NCBI GenBank assembly: GCA_902812415.1
Contig: CADDZJ010000003.1
Location: forward strand, 62,001-126,000
Reading direction: 5' to 3'
Length of the DNA: 64,000 bases
DNA from: Acidobacteriota bacterium
GTDB taxonomy: Bacteria; Acidobacteriota; Terriglobia; UBA7540
A program made the position numbers and the translations under genes. Within the stretch, counting starts at the first letter, position 1; each line of letters starts with the position of its first letter. The notes below the pieces were generated by a model. The model made no database searches and was not told where the DNA came from. It was given only the letters and a program-made list of their open reading frames with translations. Below are positions 25,018 to 33,773 of this stretch, piece by piece.

Positions 25018-26448
25018 ATGCCGAACGATATTCAATTCGGAACTGACGGCTGGCGCGGAATCATCGGCGATGACTTCATTTTTGCGAACGTGCGCCGTGT
25101 GGCTGAAGCCGCAGCCCGCTATGTCTTGGCGAAAGGCGAGGCCGAGCGCGGCCTGGTGGTGGGCTACGACACACGCTTCCTTTCCCCGGAAAGCGCGCAT
25201 CTGGTTGCGGAGGTGATTGCCGGCGCAGGCATTCCGGTGATTCTTGCCGACCGGCCCACGCCCACGCCGGCCATCAGCTTTGCCGTTGTCGCGCGCCGAA
25301 CAGCGGGCGCCATCATGGTGACAGCCAGCCACAATCCTTATCGCTGGAACGGAATCAAGTTCAAGGCTTCCTACGGCGGGTCCGCGGCGCCGGCGATTGT
25401 AAAAGAGATCGAAAACCATCTTACAGATTCGGATCATGTCTCGGCCTCAAAATCGCCTGGCCGAGCCGCGTCCATCGACACAGTTGATCTGATCAGTCCC
25501 TATCTCGAGCGGCTCAAAGCGTTGGTGAATCTTAAGCGCATCCAAGGCTTCGGCCTACGGTTTGCCATTGATCCGATGTACGGGGCAGCCCGTGGACTCA
25601 TTGCCCGACTATTTACAGAGGCTGGCATTACCTGCCACGAAATTCACGGCGAGCACAACCCTCTCTTTCCGGGTTTGAACCCAGAGCCTATCGAGCCGCA
25701 TGTTGAAGAATTACGGCGCGCCATCGCCCAGAATCATTGCCATGCGGGCCTCGCGACCGACGGCGACGCCGACCGAGTGGGCGCGGTGGACGTGAGCGGA
25801 GCCATGATTGATTCGCATAAGATCTTCTCCATTTTGCTCCGCCACCTGGTTGAAGACCTGGGCCGGCGCGGCGAAGTGGTGCGGACTTTTTCCACCACGA
25901 AAATGATCGATAAGATCGCGCAAAAGCACGGCCTGCCTTTGCACGTAACGCCGATCGGTTTCAAATATATCTCTGAACTGATGCGCGCGCGCGACATCCT
26001 GATTGGCGGCGAAGAAAGCGGCGGCATTGGAATCAAGGGCCACTTGCCGGAACGCGATGGCATTCTGAACTCTCTGTTGCTTGCGGAAGTGATGGCGGAA
26101 AAAGAGAAAACGCTCGGAGAACTGGTTGAGGAATTGAATAAGGAATTTGGCCCTCACTACTACGGCCGCGTGGACCTGGAAGTCGAGCGGCCTGCCATCG
26201 ATCACACCCTGCGTCTGGTGGAAGAGCGCCGGATTACCCAGATCGCAGGCCGCAAAGTTACGGCTGTCGAGGACCTTGACGGCTTCAAGATGCTTCTGGG
26301 AGATTCTGCCTGGCTGATGGTGAGAGCCTCAGGCACTGAGAACCTGCTGCGCGTCTACGCCGAGGCGCCTTCACCCGATGAAGTCAGGAAGATGCTGGAT
26401 GAAGTCACAGAGCGGGTACACGACCAAGCCGCCTTGAAGCAATCCTGA
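25018..26448 (+). CDS. Phosphomannomutase/phosphoglucomutase family enzyme
   Basis: A 476-residue alpha-D-phosphohexomutase. The phosphoserine loop is MVTASHNPYRWNGIK (about residues 100-114), the metal-binding loop is LATDGDADRVGAVD, the sugar-specificity loop is IGGEESGGIG, and the phosphate-binding loop is VRASGTENLLRVYAEA. From the position beside manA and manC I infer mannose 6-phosphate to mannose 1-phosphate, completing a GDP-mannose pathway. Glucose phosphate activity cannot be excluded from sequence. Convergent with nusB. Confidence 0.9.
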   Translation: MPNDIQFGTDGWRGIIGDDFIFANVRRVAEAAARYVLAKGEAERGLVVGYDTRFLSPESAHLVAEVIAGAGIPVILADRPTPTPAISFAVVARRTAGAIMVTASHNPYRWNGIKFKASYGGSAAPAIVKEIENHLTDSDHVSASKSPGRAASIDTVDLISPYLERLKALVNLKRIQGFGLRFAIDPMYGAARGLIARLFTEAGITCHEIHGEHNPLFPGLNPEPIEPHVEELRRAIAQNHCHAGLATDGDADRVGAVDVSGAMIDSHKIFSILLRHLVEDLGRRGEVVRTFSTTKMIDKIAQKHGLPLHVTPIGFKYISELMRARDILIGGEESGGIGIKGHLPERDGILNSLLLAEVMAEKEKTLGELVEELNKEFGPHYYGRVDLEVERPAIDHTLRLVEERRITQIAGRKVTAVEDLDGFKMLLGDSAWLMVRASGTENLLRVYAEAPSPDEVRKMLDEVTERVHDQAALKQS

Positions 26449-26475
26449 TCAACCGAATTCGCCTTCTCGATTCCC

Positions 26476-26892
26476 TCATGAACCCTGGTGAGCCGCAGCC
26501 TTCCGCACCCCTTCCAGAATTCCGTTCACAAAGTCAACCGAATCCACGGTTGAAAAACGGCGAGCCAGTTCGAGAGCCTCGTTAATGACCACCGCCGGGG
26601 GATTTTCGGGCACGTGAAAAAGCTCGTAGAGCGCCAGGCGAAGAATGTTGCGGTCGACGGCGGCCATGCGCTCCAGTCGCCAGTGCTGTGCCTGAGATCG
26701 CACCAGCGAATCAAGAGTTGGAGCTTCCGCCACGGCGCCTTCAAAGAGCGAGCGAGCGAACCTCTCGGTTTCCGCATCCAACTGGCGCGGCTCAAGGAAA
26801 TTCGCAATTACCTGCTCCGGGGAATGCCGGCCCAGATCCCACTGGAAAAGCATCTGTAAGGCGAGTTCCCGGGCTTTTCTTCTGGAAGGCAT
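26476..26892 (-). CDS. nusB: Transcription antitermination factor NusB
   Basis: A 138-residue all-helical RNA-binding protein that joins NusE on boxA to allow rRNA antitermination. The N-terminal RRKARELALQMLFQWDLGR and the C-terminal DRNILRLALYELF and PAVVINEALELARRFSTVDS motifs match the family. ATG 26892 gives the standard length; the frame continues back to 27030 through sequence that does not resemble NusB. The usual partner ribH is not adjacent. Confidence 0.94.
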   Translation of the reverse strand: MPSRRKARELALQMLFQWDLGRHSPEQVIANFLEPRQLDAETERFARSLFEGAVAEAPTLDSLVRSQAQHWRLERMAAVDRNILRLALYELFHVPENPPAVVINEALELARRFSTVDSVDFVNGILEGVRKAAAHQGS

Positions 26893-26951
26893 CGGTGTCA
26901 ATAAGGTTTGAAAGGGCCGGCGAGCCGTTGTGCAGACCATTGGAGCAGCGG

Positions 26952-27734
26952 CTATTTTCCGGCAAATTTTGCTGGCCGCTTTTCCAGAAACGCGCGCGTT
27001 CCCTCCTTCATATCTTCCGTGGTGCAGCACAAGCCAAATAAGTCGGCTTCGAGGAATTCGCCTTCGCGCTGGCTCATTTCCAGGCCGTGATGGACCGCCT
27101 CGAGGGAAAGCTTCACCGCCAGAGGAGCATTGGCCATAATTTTGCGCGCCAACGCCTCAGCGGTGGCTATCAAGTCCTTTTTCGGAACGACGCAGTTCAC
27201 CAGGCCAATGCGATATGCTTCCTGCGCGGTAATCGGTTCTCCAGTCAAAATCATCTCGAGGGCCCTTCCCTTTCCCACCAGCCGGGAAAGCCGCTGCGTA
27301 CCTCCATAGCCCGGGATAATTCCAATCTTTACCTCCGGCTGTCCGAAGCGGGCATCTTCGGAAGCTACGCGCAAAGTGCATGCCATGGCGAGTTCGCAGC
27401 CTCCGCCCAGGGCATAGCCGTGAATCGCCGCAACGACAGGTTTTCCCAGATTTTCGATCAGATCGGCCAGTTCCTGGCCGCGGCATGAAGCTTCCTTGCC
27501 GCGCAGGGAATCCAGCCGGGAAAGCTCCCCGATATCTGCGCCAGCGACAAAAGCTCGTTCTCCCGCTCCCTGCAGGATCACGGCTCGCACTTCGTCATTG
27601 CTTTGAATCGCCTCAAAGCAGGTCTTTAGTTCCGTCATCACCGCATTGTTCAACGCGTTGAGCTTCTCAGGGCGGTGGATTGAAACATAGGCAATTCCTT
27701 CGCGCTGCTCGTAAAGCAAGGTTTCGTAGGTCAT
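26952..27734 (-). CDS. Enoyl-CoA hydratase/isomerase family protein
   Basis: A 260-residue crotonase-fold enzyme. The oxyanion-hole segment (AFVAGADIGELS) and the second CoA-binding motif (IHGYALGGGCELAMA) are present. Both catalytic glutamates expected of a true hydratase can be seen, in GGGCELAMA and in FGQPEVKIGIIPGYGGTQ. It therefore probably hydrates trans-2-enoyl-CoA in beta-oxidation or a related pathway. No other fatty-acid genes are beside it. It runs in the same direction as nusB. Confidence 0.92.
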   Translation of the reverse strand: MTYETLLYEQREGIAYVSIHRPEKLNALNNAVMTELKTCFEAIQSNDEVRAVILQGAGERAFVAGADIGELSRLDSLRGKEASCRGQELADLIENLGKPVVAAIHGYALGGGCELAMACTLRVASEDARFGQPEVKIGIIPGYGGTQRLSRLVGKGRALEMILTGEPITAQEAYRIGLVNCVVPKKDLIATAEALARKIMANAPLAVKLSLEAVHHGLEMSQREGEFLEADLFGLCCTTEDMKEGTRAFLEKRPAKFAGK

Positions 27735-27772
27735 CGTTTTTCAATCTCGGGTTTTCATCTCAAGCTGTCTGG

Positions 27773-27986
27773 TAGGTTGCTGAACAACTCCCACGGCCTG
27801 TCATTCCGAGGAGCCGAAGGCGGTCCCGAGCCTGCGAGGGAGGAATCTCGCCTGTCCTGGGTTGTCAGAACAAGATTCCTCGCGGAGTTTACCCTGAGCG
27901 AAAATACAGGGATTCTTCGCTTGCGCTCAGAACGACAAGCAAAGGGCTCGGAATGACAGCACTCGAGATCGTTTTTCAGCGACCTG
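27773..27986. repeat. Family A palindromic repeat, copy 4 (longest)
   Basis: A 214-bp element starting TAGGTTGCTGAACAAC and ending GTTTTTCAGCGACCTG. It contains TGTCATTCCGAGGAGC and two successive right-hand arms (GCGCTCAGAACGACAAGC, then GGGCTCGGAATGACAGC), suggesting an internal duplication or a nested insertion. Confidence 0.83.
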
Positions 27987-27999
27987 CCAAGGTAATCTC

Positions 28000-28779
28000 T
28001 CACACAGACGCCTTGCGGGCAACTACTCTCAGCCGTCGATAATCCACGTGCCACGTTCCATCATGAAAGAGATCAGGCCGAAGCATCGACTCGACACCTT
28101 CAAGGAAACGCCCCTGCCCTTTGGCGGGAACAGCTGCAAGAAATACCCCGGCAAACATTCTGATCCAGTTGCGCATTCCGTCCTCACCTTCTTCCAAAGG
28201 CGTGAGACGATCAAATAGAACCGCGAACGTCACGTCAAATCCCTGCCGCTCGAGGATTGAGCTATATTCGCCGACGCTCGGGAAATACCACGGGTTCGGA
28301 TCCTTCTCAGGATTCACGTTCAGAGCTTCAAGAGAGCGGTAAAACGCATTGACTAATCTCTGCACATTGCCCTTTCCACCAAACTCCGCCACGAATCGGC
28401 CGCCTAGCCTGAGCGCCTTCCAGACGCAGCTGGCCACGCGCTCAGCCTGCTGAATCCAATGGAGCGCCGCGTTTGAAAAGACGGCATCCACGGGCTGGCC
28501 CAGGCTGAAGTCCCGCGCGTCGGCCACTCTGAATTCCAGCGTCGGATAATGTTTGCGCGCTTCTTCAATCATCTCTGTGGAACTGTCAATACCCATCACC
28601 TCTGCGCCGCGCGCCGCAATTTGTGCGGTAAGGTGGCCTGTGCCGCAACCGAGGTCAAGGATACGCTCACCTGCCTGAGGGTTGAGCAAGTCGATGAGAT
28701 CAGCGCCCCGCTGCCACACGAACGAGTGCCGGGCATCGTAAAGCTCAGGGTTCCAAGTTGCCACGCCAGCGTCTGACAA
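28000..28779 (-). CDS. Class I SAM-dependent methyltransferase
   Basis: A 259-residue methyltransferase. Motif I is ILDLGCGTGHLTAQIAARG (residues 40-58) and the acidic ribose contact follows in VMGIDSSTEM. The later VDAVFSNAALHWIQQAERV resembles trans-aconitate methyltransferase (Tam). A small-molecule carboxylate substrate is possible but not proven. The TTG start at 28779 has a perfect AAGGAGG six bases ahead, a strong argument for the rare start codon. Confidence 0.88.
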   Translation of the reverse strand: MSDAGVATWNPELYDARHSFVWQRGADLIDLLNPQAGERILDLGCGTGHLTAQIAARGAEVMGIDSSTEMIEEARKHYPTLEFRVADARDFSLGQPVDAVFSNAALHWIQQAERVASCVWKALRLGGRFVAEFGGKGNVQRLVNAFYRSLEALNVNPEKDPNPWYFPSVGEYSSILERQGFDVTFAVLFDRLTPLEEGEDGMRNWIRMFAGVFLAAVPAKGQGRFLEGVESMLRPDLFHDGTWHVDYRRLRVVARKASV

Positions 28780-29119
28780 AACAATCCTCCTTCTGACTGA
28801 CGATAGGGTTGAGGGTTACAAACTTCAGCGGAATTCCTATTGTAGCGCCGATGCCCCGATCGGCGATATTGTAGCCGCGTTCTGCCCGTGCCGATGCTAT
28901 TCAAAAAGCAAGACCGACGGTGGGGACACCGCCGCTACAGCCCCCACTTCGCATGCAGCGAAGAAACCCAAAGCAAGTCAGCGGGTTTGACAGGATAATG
29001 CCGTTTTGTTAGATTTTCAAAGGCCGCAAAAATTGCGTCTGTCATCCGCCCGCGCACTCCTCCAGGCGCGCCATCATCGGGATTGCCGCCCTGCCTCAAA
29101 CAGGTGAACGATAGATTTC
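28780..29119. other. Intergenic region with a decayed family B palindrome
   Basis: The 340 bp between the divergent methyltransferase and lepA genes. A composite repeat spans 28841-28940 (TGTAGCGCCG at the left, GGGGACACCGCCGCTACAG at the right). No certain promoter is seen. Confidence 0.55.
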
Positions 29120-30925
29120 ATGACTGACCCTCGATACATCCGCAATTTCTGCATCGTGGCCCACATCGACCACGGCAAGTCCACGCTCGCCGACCGCCTG
29201 CTAGAGCTGACCGGGGCGCTTTCCAAGCGCGAGATGGCCGACCAGGTGCTCGACTCGATGGACCTTGAGCGGGAACGCGGCATCACCATCAAAGCTCACG
29301 CCGTGCGGCTGCTTTACCAGGCCCGCGATGGGAATACTTACCAACTCAATCTGATTGATACGCCCGGACACGTAGATTTTTCCTACGAAGTTTCGCGCAG
29401 CCTTTCAGCCTGCGAAGGCACGCTTCTGGTGGTTGACGCCTCCCAGGGCGTGGAAGCCCAGACGCTCGCCAACGCGCAGCTTGCCTTGCACAACAAGCTT
29501 GAAATCATCCCCGTCATTAACAAAGTTGATCTTCCCGGCGCGGACGTTGAAATGACCAAGCGGCAGATTGAGAACGCCCTGGCGCTTGATTCGAGCGAGG
29601 CTCTGCTCATCAGCGCCAAGCAAGGCACGGGGGTGCCGGAAGTCCTGGAAGCAATTATCCAACGCATTCCTCCGCCCGCCGGTTCGAGCGACGCGCCGCT
29701 TCGAGCTTTGATTTTCGATTCCTGGTACGACCCCTATCGCGGCGTCATCGTGCTGGCGCGGATCATGGAAGGAACGCTCGCCGTGGGCGCTCGCATCCGG
29801 CTCTGGTCCAATCAACAGGTCTACACCGTGGAGGGTCTCGGCATCCTCACTCCAAAGCCTGTCCAGATCGATCAGCTTCAGGCCGGCGAAGTGGGCTACA
29901 TCATTGCCAACATCAAGCGGGTTTCGGATACGCGCATCGGCGACACCATCACCGACCACGACCGGCCCGCCAGCAAACCCCTGCCCGGCTTTGAGGAGAT
30001 CAAACCGATGGTCTTTGCCGGGCTTTATCCCGTCGAGGCCAGCGAGTATGAAACCCTGCGCGACGCCCTGGAAAAGCTGCGGCTGAATGATTCCTCCTTC
30101 TTCTACGAGCCGGAAAACTCCGTCGCCCTGGGGTTTGGCTTTCGGTGCGGCTTCCTGGGCCTGCTGCACATGGAAATCATCCAGGAGCGGTTGGAGCGTG
30201 AATTCAACCTGAGCCTCATCACCACCGCTCCGAGCGTTCGCTACCGCATCACGACCAAGTCCGGAGAAGTTCTGGATGTGGATACGCCCAGCAAGTTTCC
30301 GCCCGCTGGCGACATCGCCAAAATCGAAGAACCCATCATCACCGCTTTGATCTTTACCCAGGATGAGTACCTGGGCGGCATTTTGCAGTTGCTGGAAGAA
30401 AAGCGCGGCGTGCAGAAGGGTTTTGAATATGTCTCGGAAAAGCGCGTCCTTCTGACTTATGAATTGCCGCTCAACGAAATCGTTCTCGATTTCTATGACC
30501 GGCTCAAGAGCGTTTCGCGCGGTTACGCCTCGCTGGATTATCATCTTTCGGGATTCTGGGAGTCCGATCTCGTCAAGGTGGACCTGCTGATTGCCGGCGA
30601 ACCGGTGGATGCGCTTTCCTTCATCTGCCACCGTGAACAGGCGTATCCGCGAGCGCGAGTCCTGTGCGAAAGAATGCGCAAGCTCATTCCGCGGCAGCTC
30701 TTTGAAGTGGCCATCCAGGCCAGCATCGGCGCCAAGATCATTGCTCGTGAGAATGTGGCCGCAATTCGCAAAAACGTCCTGGCGAAATGCTACGGCGGCG
30801 ACGTGACCCGAAAAAGAAAATTGCTGGAGAAGCAGAAAGAGGGGAAAAAGCGGATGAAACGCGTGGGGAGGGTGGATATTCCTCAGGAAGCTTTCCTGGC
30901 CGTCCTCAAAGTGACCGAATCCTAG
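29120..30925 (+). CDS. lepA: Elongation factor 4 (LepA)
   Basis: A 601-residue translational GTPase that acts on stalled or initiating ribosomes. G1 is [11 protein letters not shown]3 DTPGHVDF, G4 NKVDLPGA and G5 ISAKQG. The LepA-specific C-terminal domain is complete ([20 protein letters not shown], then RKKLLEK-like basic tail). Length is standard. It is monocistronic here; lepB, often adjacent, is absent. Confidence 0.97.
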   Translation: MTDPRYIRNFCIVAHIDHGKSTLADRLLELTGALSKREMADQVLDSMDLERERGITIKAHAVRLLYQARDGNTYQLNLIDTPGHVDFSYEVSRSLSACEGTLLVVDASQGVEAQTLANAQLALHNKLEIIPVINKVDLPGADVEMTKRQIENALALDSSEALLISAKQGTGVPEVLEAIIQRIPPPAGSSDAPLRALIFDSWYDPYRGVIVLARIMEGTLAVGARIRLWSNQQVYTVEGLGILTPKPVQIDQLQAGEVGYIIANIKRVSDTRIGDTITDHDRPASKPLPGFEEIKPMVFAGLYPVEASEYETLRDALEKLRLNDSSFFYEPENSVALGFGFRCGFLGLLHMEIIQERLEREFNLSLITTAPSVRYRITTKSGEVLDVDTPSKFPPAGDIAKIEEPIITALIFTQDEYLGGILQLLEEKRGVQKGFEYVSEKRVLLTYELPLNEIVLDFYDRLKSVSRGYASLDYHLSGFWESDLVKVDLLIAGEPVDALSFICHREQAYPRARVLCERMRKLIPRQLFEVAIQASIGAKIIARENVAAIRKNVLAKCYGGDVTRKRKLLEKQKEGKKRMKRVGRVDIPQEAFLAVLKVTES

Positions 30926-31235
30926 AAAGTGACCTATTGGCGCTCATCCCTGAGAAGGTGCGAATCAATTCATCCGCGCCGTTGTAGCGGCGAACTAAGG
31001 TCGCCGTAGTTTTTGAAAACCAAAACCCGGCGATCGCAGATCGCGGGTGTCAGCGATCACAGATCGCCGCTACAGCGAGATTTTTTCACAACTCCTGAGA
31101 GCCGCTTTCCAGAATCTTGCCTGCAAGCCCAAATTGATAGCAAAATAACCCGTTTGAGCAAGGTTTGTGAGACCTTCACGGGCCTTCCCACTCAAGAGCA
31201 GGCCTTCTGCAAGAAAAAATAAGGAGAAGCCTCTG
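30926..31235. other. Intergenic region with palindromic repeat
   Basis: A 310-bp gap. A long palindrome spans 30983-31075 (TGTAGCGGCG at the left, CGCCGCTACAG at the right, with an inner GCGATCGCAGATCGC repeat). An AAGGAGA ribosome site for the next gene is at the right edge. Confidence 0.55.
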
Positions 31236-31550
31236 ATGAGCGATGCCCCAACCCGAGCGCAATCCCGGGCTTCGTCTCCCGTCCAGCGGGAGAACGATGC
31301 AATTTATCAACGAGGCCAGGTGGTTGCGCGCGTCATTGATCCTGAAATCGACCTTGAAGCTAAGGAAATTCGCTTCGCGGAGCTCTATAACAGCGATTAT
31401 CTTCTGCTGCCCGATGAATGCGAATTTCAGCAGCACCGAATTCTGGTTCGCAAGATAGCCTACGCGACGAAAGTGGAGAAAGAGTCACTGCATAAAGGAA
31501 GGATTTTGCGGGGAGTGACGGCGGAGATTCTGGGCTATCGGGAGCACTAG
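31236..31550 (+). CDS. Hypothetical protein, 104 residues
   Basis: ATG 31236 has AAGGAGA eight bases ahead, and the frame is well formed. The protein has a polar, probably disordered N-terminus and a charged helix-strand core (DPEIDLEAKEIRFAELYNSD, then KVEKESLHKGRILRGVTAEI). No signal peptide, membrane segment or known motif is recognised. It stands alone between lepA and a repeat. Confidence 0.6.
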   Translation: MSDAPTRAQSRASSPVQRENDAIYQRGQVVARVIDPEIDLEAKEIRFAELYNSDYLLLPDECEFQQHRILVRKIAYATKVEKESLHKGRILRGVTAEILGYREH

Positions 31551-31558
31551 CCCTCGCG

Positions 31559-31687
31559 AGAACCTGTTTCAAAACCTCAGACCGCTCATATTGAGCCGTG
31601 GGCCTAGCCCGCCACCCAAAATGGCGGCGTAAAGCCGCCGCTACCGCGCGCGCCCGATGCCGCGAAATAGGTTTTGAAACAGCTTCT
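31559..31687. repeat. Palindromic repeat with 15-bp terminal inverted repeats
   Basis: A 129-bp element. The left end AACCTGTTTCAAAACCT matches the reverse of the right end AGGTTTTGAAACAGCTT apart from small changes. Inside is TGGCGGCG/CGCCGCTA. Similar in design to families A and B but with different ends. Confidence 0.7.
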
Positions 31688-31747
31688 AGCCATCCCTGCT
31701 TTCCGGCAAACCCGGCGATGAGCCCGAACGCTCAACGCCAGCACGAT

Positions 31748-31993
31748 CTAATTAATCGATAACTCAAAAGCTGGAACATCAAGCTGAAGAAGGGTTAAGG
31801 CGTCAGTAATATCATCCAGTAGGCTCCGCATACCTTCCACTCCCGCCTCAGCGGCTTGGATCATGCTCCGCGCGCATTTGACGCAGAGGCACAACCCAGA
31901 GCGATCCGCGACATCATTCGGACGGCAGCAAGCACAAGGCCAATCTTTTCGTGAGTGAACCATCAACCCGCCAGGCGACATTGCGTAGTCCAT
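31748..31993 (-). CDS. Small Cys-rich protein, possible zinc-binding
   Basis: An 81-residue protein with six Cys in two clusters, CACC (residues 20-23) and CLCVKC (about 35-40), and then a helical C-terminus (LLDDITDALTLLQLDVPAFE). The arrangement could make a zinc ribbon. A very strong AGGAGG lies five bases ahead of ATG 31993, which supports a real gene despite its size. The function is unknown and the neighbours give no clue. Confidence 0.62.
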   Translation of the reverse strand: MDYAMSPGGLMVHSRKDWPCACCRPNDVADRSGLCLCVKCARSMIQAAEAGVEGMRSLLDDITDALTLLQLDVPAFELSIN

Positions 31994-32448
31994 GGGAACC
32001 TCCTGGTCATGGACTGAGCAATTAGGGGGCCATAATCTTATGGAGAACCTATCAAACTGAGATTCGGTGTGAAGACCTAAGAAGGCTCATTCCGCACTCT
32101 CGTGTGATATATTTGTAATCTAATGAAAATAAATGACTTCAAAAAACTGCGGGCGGGAATTCGAAGGTATTTTGCGAGCTTAACCCGCTTGTTGCATGTG
32201 CTTCTGTGGGTATGAAGCTCCGCTGATACCTCCTGTCTAAATCCTTTTTGATCCAAAATGGGATAAGTCGTTACCGTTTTGCGCCATATCGCTTTCAGGA
32301 CGAAACCAGGTTTTCTCCATTTTTTTCTAATATTTCAGCATGAGAAACTCAAAGTGCCGCGAAAGATGTAAAAGCTACACGAAATGGTATAGCCTCGGGG
32401 TGAGAGCCAGTTTCACCGAGGCGATGTTCTGTCTCGATGACCATTCAG
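31994..32448. other. AT-richer intergenic region
   Basis: A 455-bp stretch between the Cys-rich gene and the 3' end of the glycosyltransferase. It is lower in GC than its surroundings (for example, around 32110-32140 and 32300-32340). I see no gene in it. A GCCTCGG...CCGAGGC hairpin at 32392-32422 may end the glycosyltransferase transcript. Confidence 0.5.
32392..32422 (-). terminator. Hairpin downstream of the glycosyltransferase gene
   Basis: Read on the minus strand, GCCTCGGTGA pairs with TCACCCCGAGGC around a 9-base loop, 27 bases after the stop. There is no T-run, so intrinsic termination is uncertain. Confidence 0.3.
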
Positions 32449-33645
32449 TCAACCTTTCAAGGCTGCCGCATAAGCCCTTAACAATTCCCGCTTCTGCATC
32501 TCCCAATTGAGTTCCTCCCGAACCCGCTGATGGCCTGTTTCGCCCAACTGTTGCCGAAGCGTTTCGGAATCAAGTAACTGGATGATTTTTTCGGCGAAAT
32601 CTTCGGGATCGTTCGAGCAGGCATAGAGCGCTGCATCGTCTGCCGCGCGGCGGCCCTCCGTAAGATCAAAGAGCACCACAGGCCGACCATAGGCCATATA
32701 CTCCAGCACCTTATTCATGGTGGACTTATCATTCATCGGATTCTTCGGGTCAGGCGCCACACAGACATCGGCGGTGGAAAGGTAAGCCGCCACTTCCTCA
32801 TCCGGGATTCTTCCTGCGAAGCGAACCATGGAACCGAGGCCGCTTTCTACCGCCCGCTGCTTCAGCCGCGGCAATTCACTGCCTGCGCCAATCAGAACAA
32901 ATAGCGTGTCATCTGTTTGACGCCGTTTCCGGAAATAGAGAATAGACTGAAACAACAAATCCAGGCCTTCCTGAGGGCCCATTACGCCGAGATAAACCAC
33001 CAGAAACCTCTTCCCGCTTTTCAACTCCGGCTGCGGCGGCTTCTGCTGAATTTTCGATAAATCCGGACTGCTTCGCACCACAAATACGCGATCGGGCGGC
33101 ATACCCCCGCGTTCGATGGCGATCTCGCGGTAAGAATCATTGGTGGCAATCGCGACCGCAGCCGCGCGATAAGTGAGCCGCTCAGCCAACCGGATGAGGC
33201 GAAAGAGCAAGCCGCTCTTTCGTCCGAATTTGGCTTCATAAAGCTCAGGATTTAAATCGTGATGATCAAAGATGAAGCGAACGCCCAGAGGCCTGAATAA
33301 CCGGCCAATCAGAAAGATCGTATCCGGGGGATTGCAGGCGTGCAGGATGCGGAATCGGCTGCGCCGGTAAACCGTCAGGGCCAGCCAAAGCTCCGCCGCC
33401 AAAGCCCATCCGTATTCCACAAGATAGCCCACCGGGCTTGAAGCCTCCCAGAGCGAGTGACGGTAAATTTCAATGCCTTCTCGGCGCTCATAGGAGCTTT
33501 GGAATTCGCCTCGTCTGGGAGAAATGACCGACACCCGGTATCCCGCGTCTCTCAAGGCGCGCGCTTCCTGCCAGACCCTGCGATCAAAAGGTACAGGCAG
33601 GTTTTCAACGATGATGCAGACGGAAATCGGCTGTTGGCCTGACAT
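32449..33645 (-). CDS. Glycosyltransferase, GT4-like (GT-B fold)
   Basis: A 398-residue GT-B enzyme. An N-terminal acceptor domain starts PISVCIIVENLPVPFDRRVW, with a nucleotide-sugar domain from about 210 (FLVVYLGVMGPQEGLDLLFQ). The family 4 acidic region appears as APDPKNPMNDKSTMNKVLEY. The donor and acceptor cannot be told from sequence. It is last in a minus-strand cassette behind asparagine synthase and an alpha/alpha-barrel protein, suggesting surface polysaccharide or glycan modification. A 128-base gap with a palindrome separates it from the synthase. Confidence 0.9.
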   Translation of the reverse strand: MSGQQPISVCIIVENLPVPFDRRVWQEARALRDAGYRVSVISPRRGEFQSSYERREGIEIYRHSLWEASSPVGYLVEYGWALAAELWLALTVYRRSRFRILHACNPPDTIFLIGRLFRPLGVRFIFDHHDLNPELYEAKFGRKSGLLFRLIRLAERLTYRAAAVAIATNDSYREIAIERGGMPPDRVFVVRSSPDLSKIQQKPPQPELKSGKRFLVVYLGVMGPQEGLDLLFQSILYFRKRRQTDDTLFVLIGAGSELPRLKQRAVESGLGSMVRFAGRIPDEEVAAYLSTADVCVAPDPKNPMNDKSTMNKVLEYMAYGRPVVLFDLTEGRRAADDAALYACSNDPEDFAEKIIQLLDSETLRQQLGETGHQRVREELNWEMQKRELLRAYAAALKG

Positions 33646-33706
33646 AATCAGGAAAACGGCAAGTGAAGCTCAGACGCCATTAAAATAACGGTTCACATCA
33701 GGGTGG

Positions 33707-33726
33707 ATTCCCGCTTGCGCGGGAAT
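33707..33726. repeat. dRS3-like palindrome, copy 1
   Basis: A 20-bp site with the exact form ATTCCC-N8-GGGAAT (spacer GCTTGCGC), in the gap between the asparagine synthase and glycosyltransferase genes. An in-frame copy lies at 63568-63587 and a degenerate one at 36899-36918. Confidence 0.75.
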
Positions 33727-33773
33727 GACACCGCTATTTTCATACCGGGTGATGAGCCGCGCGATCACGGCGT

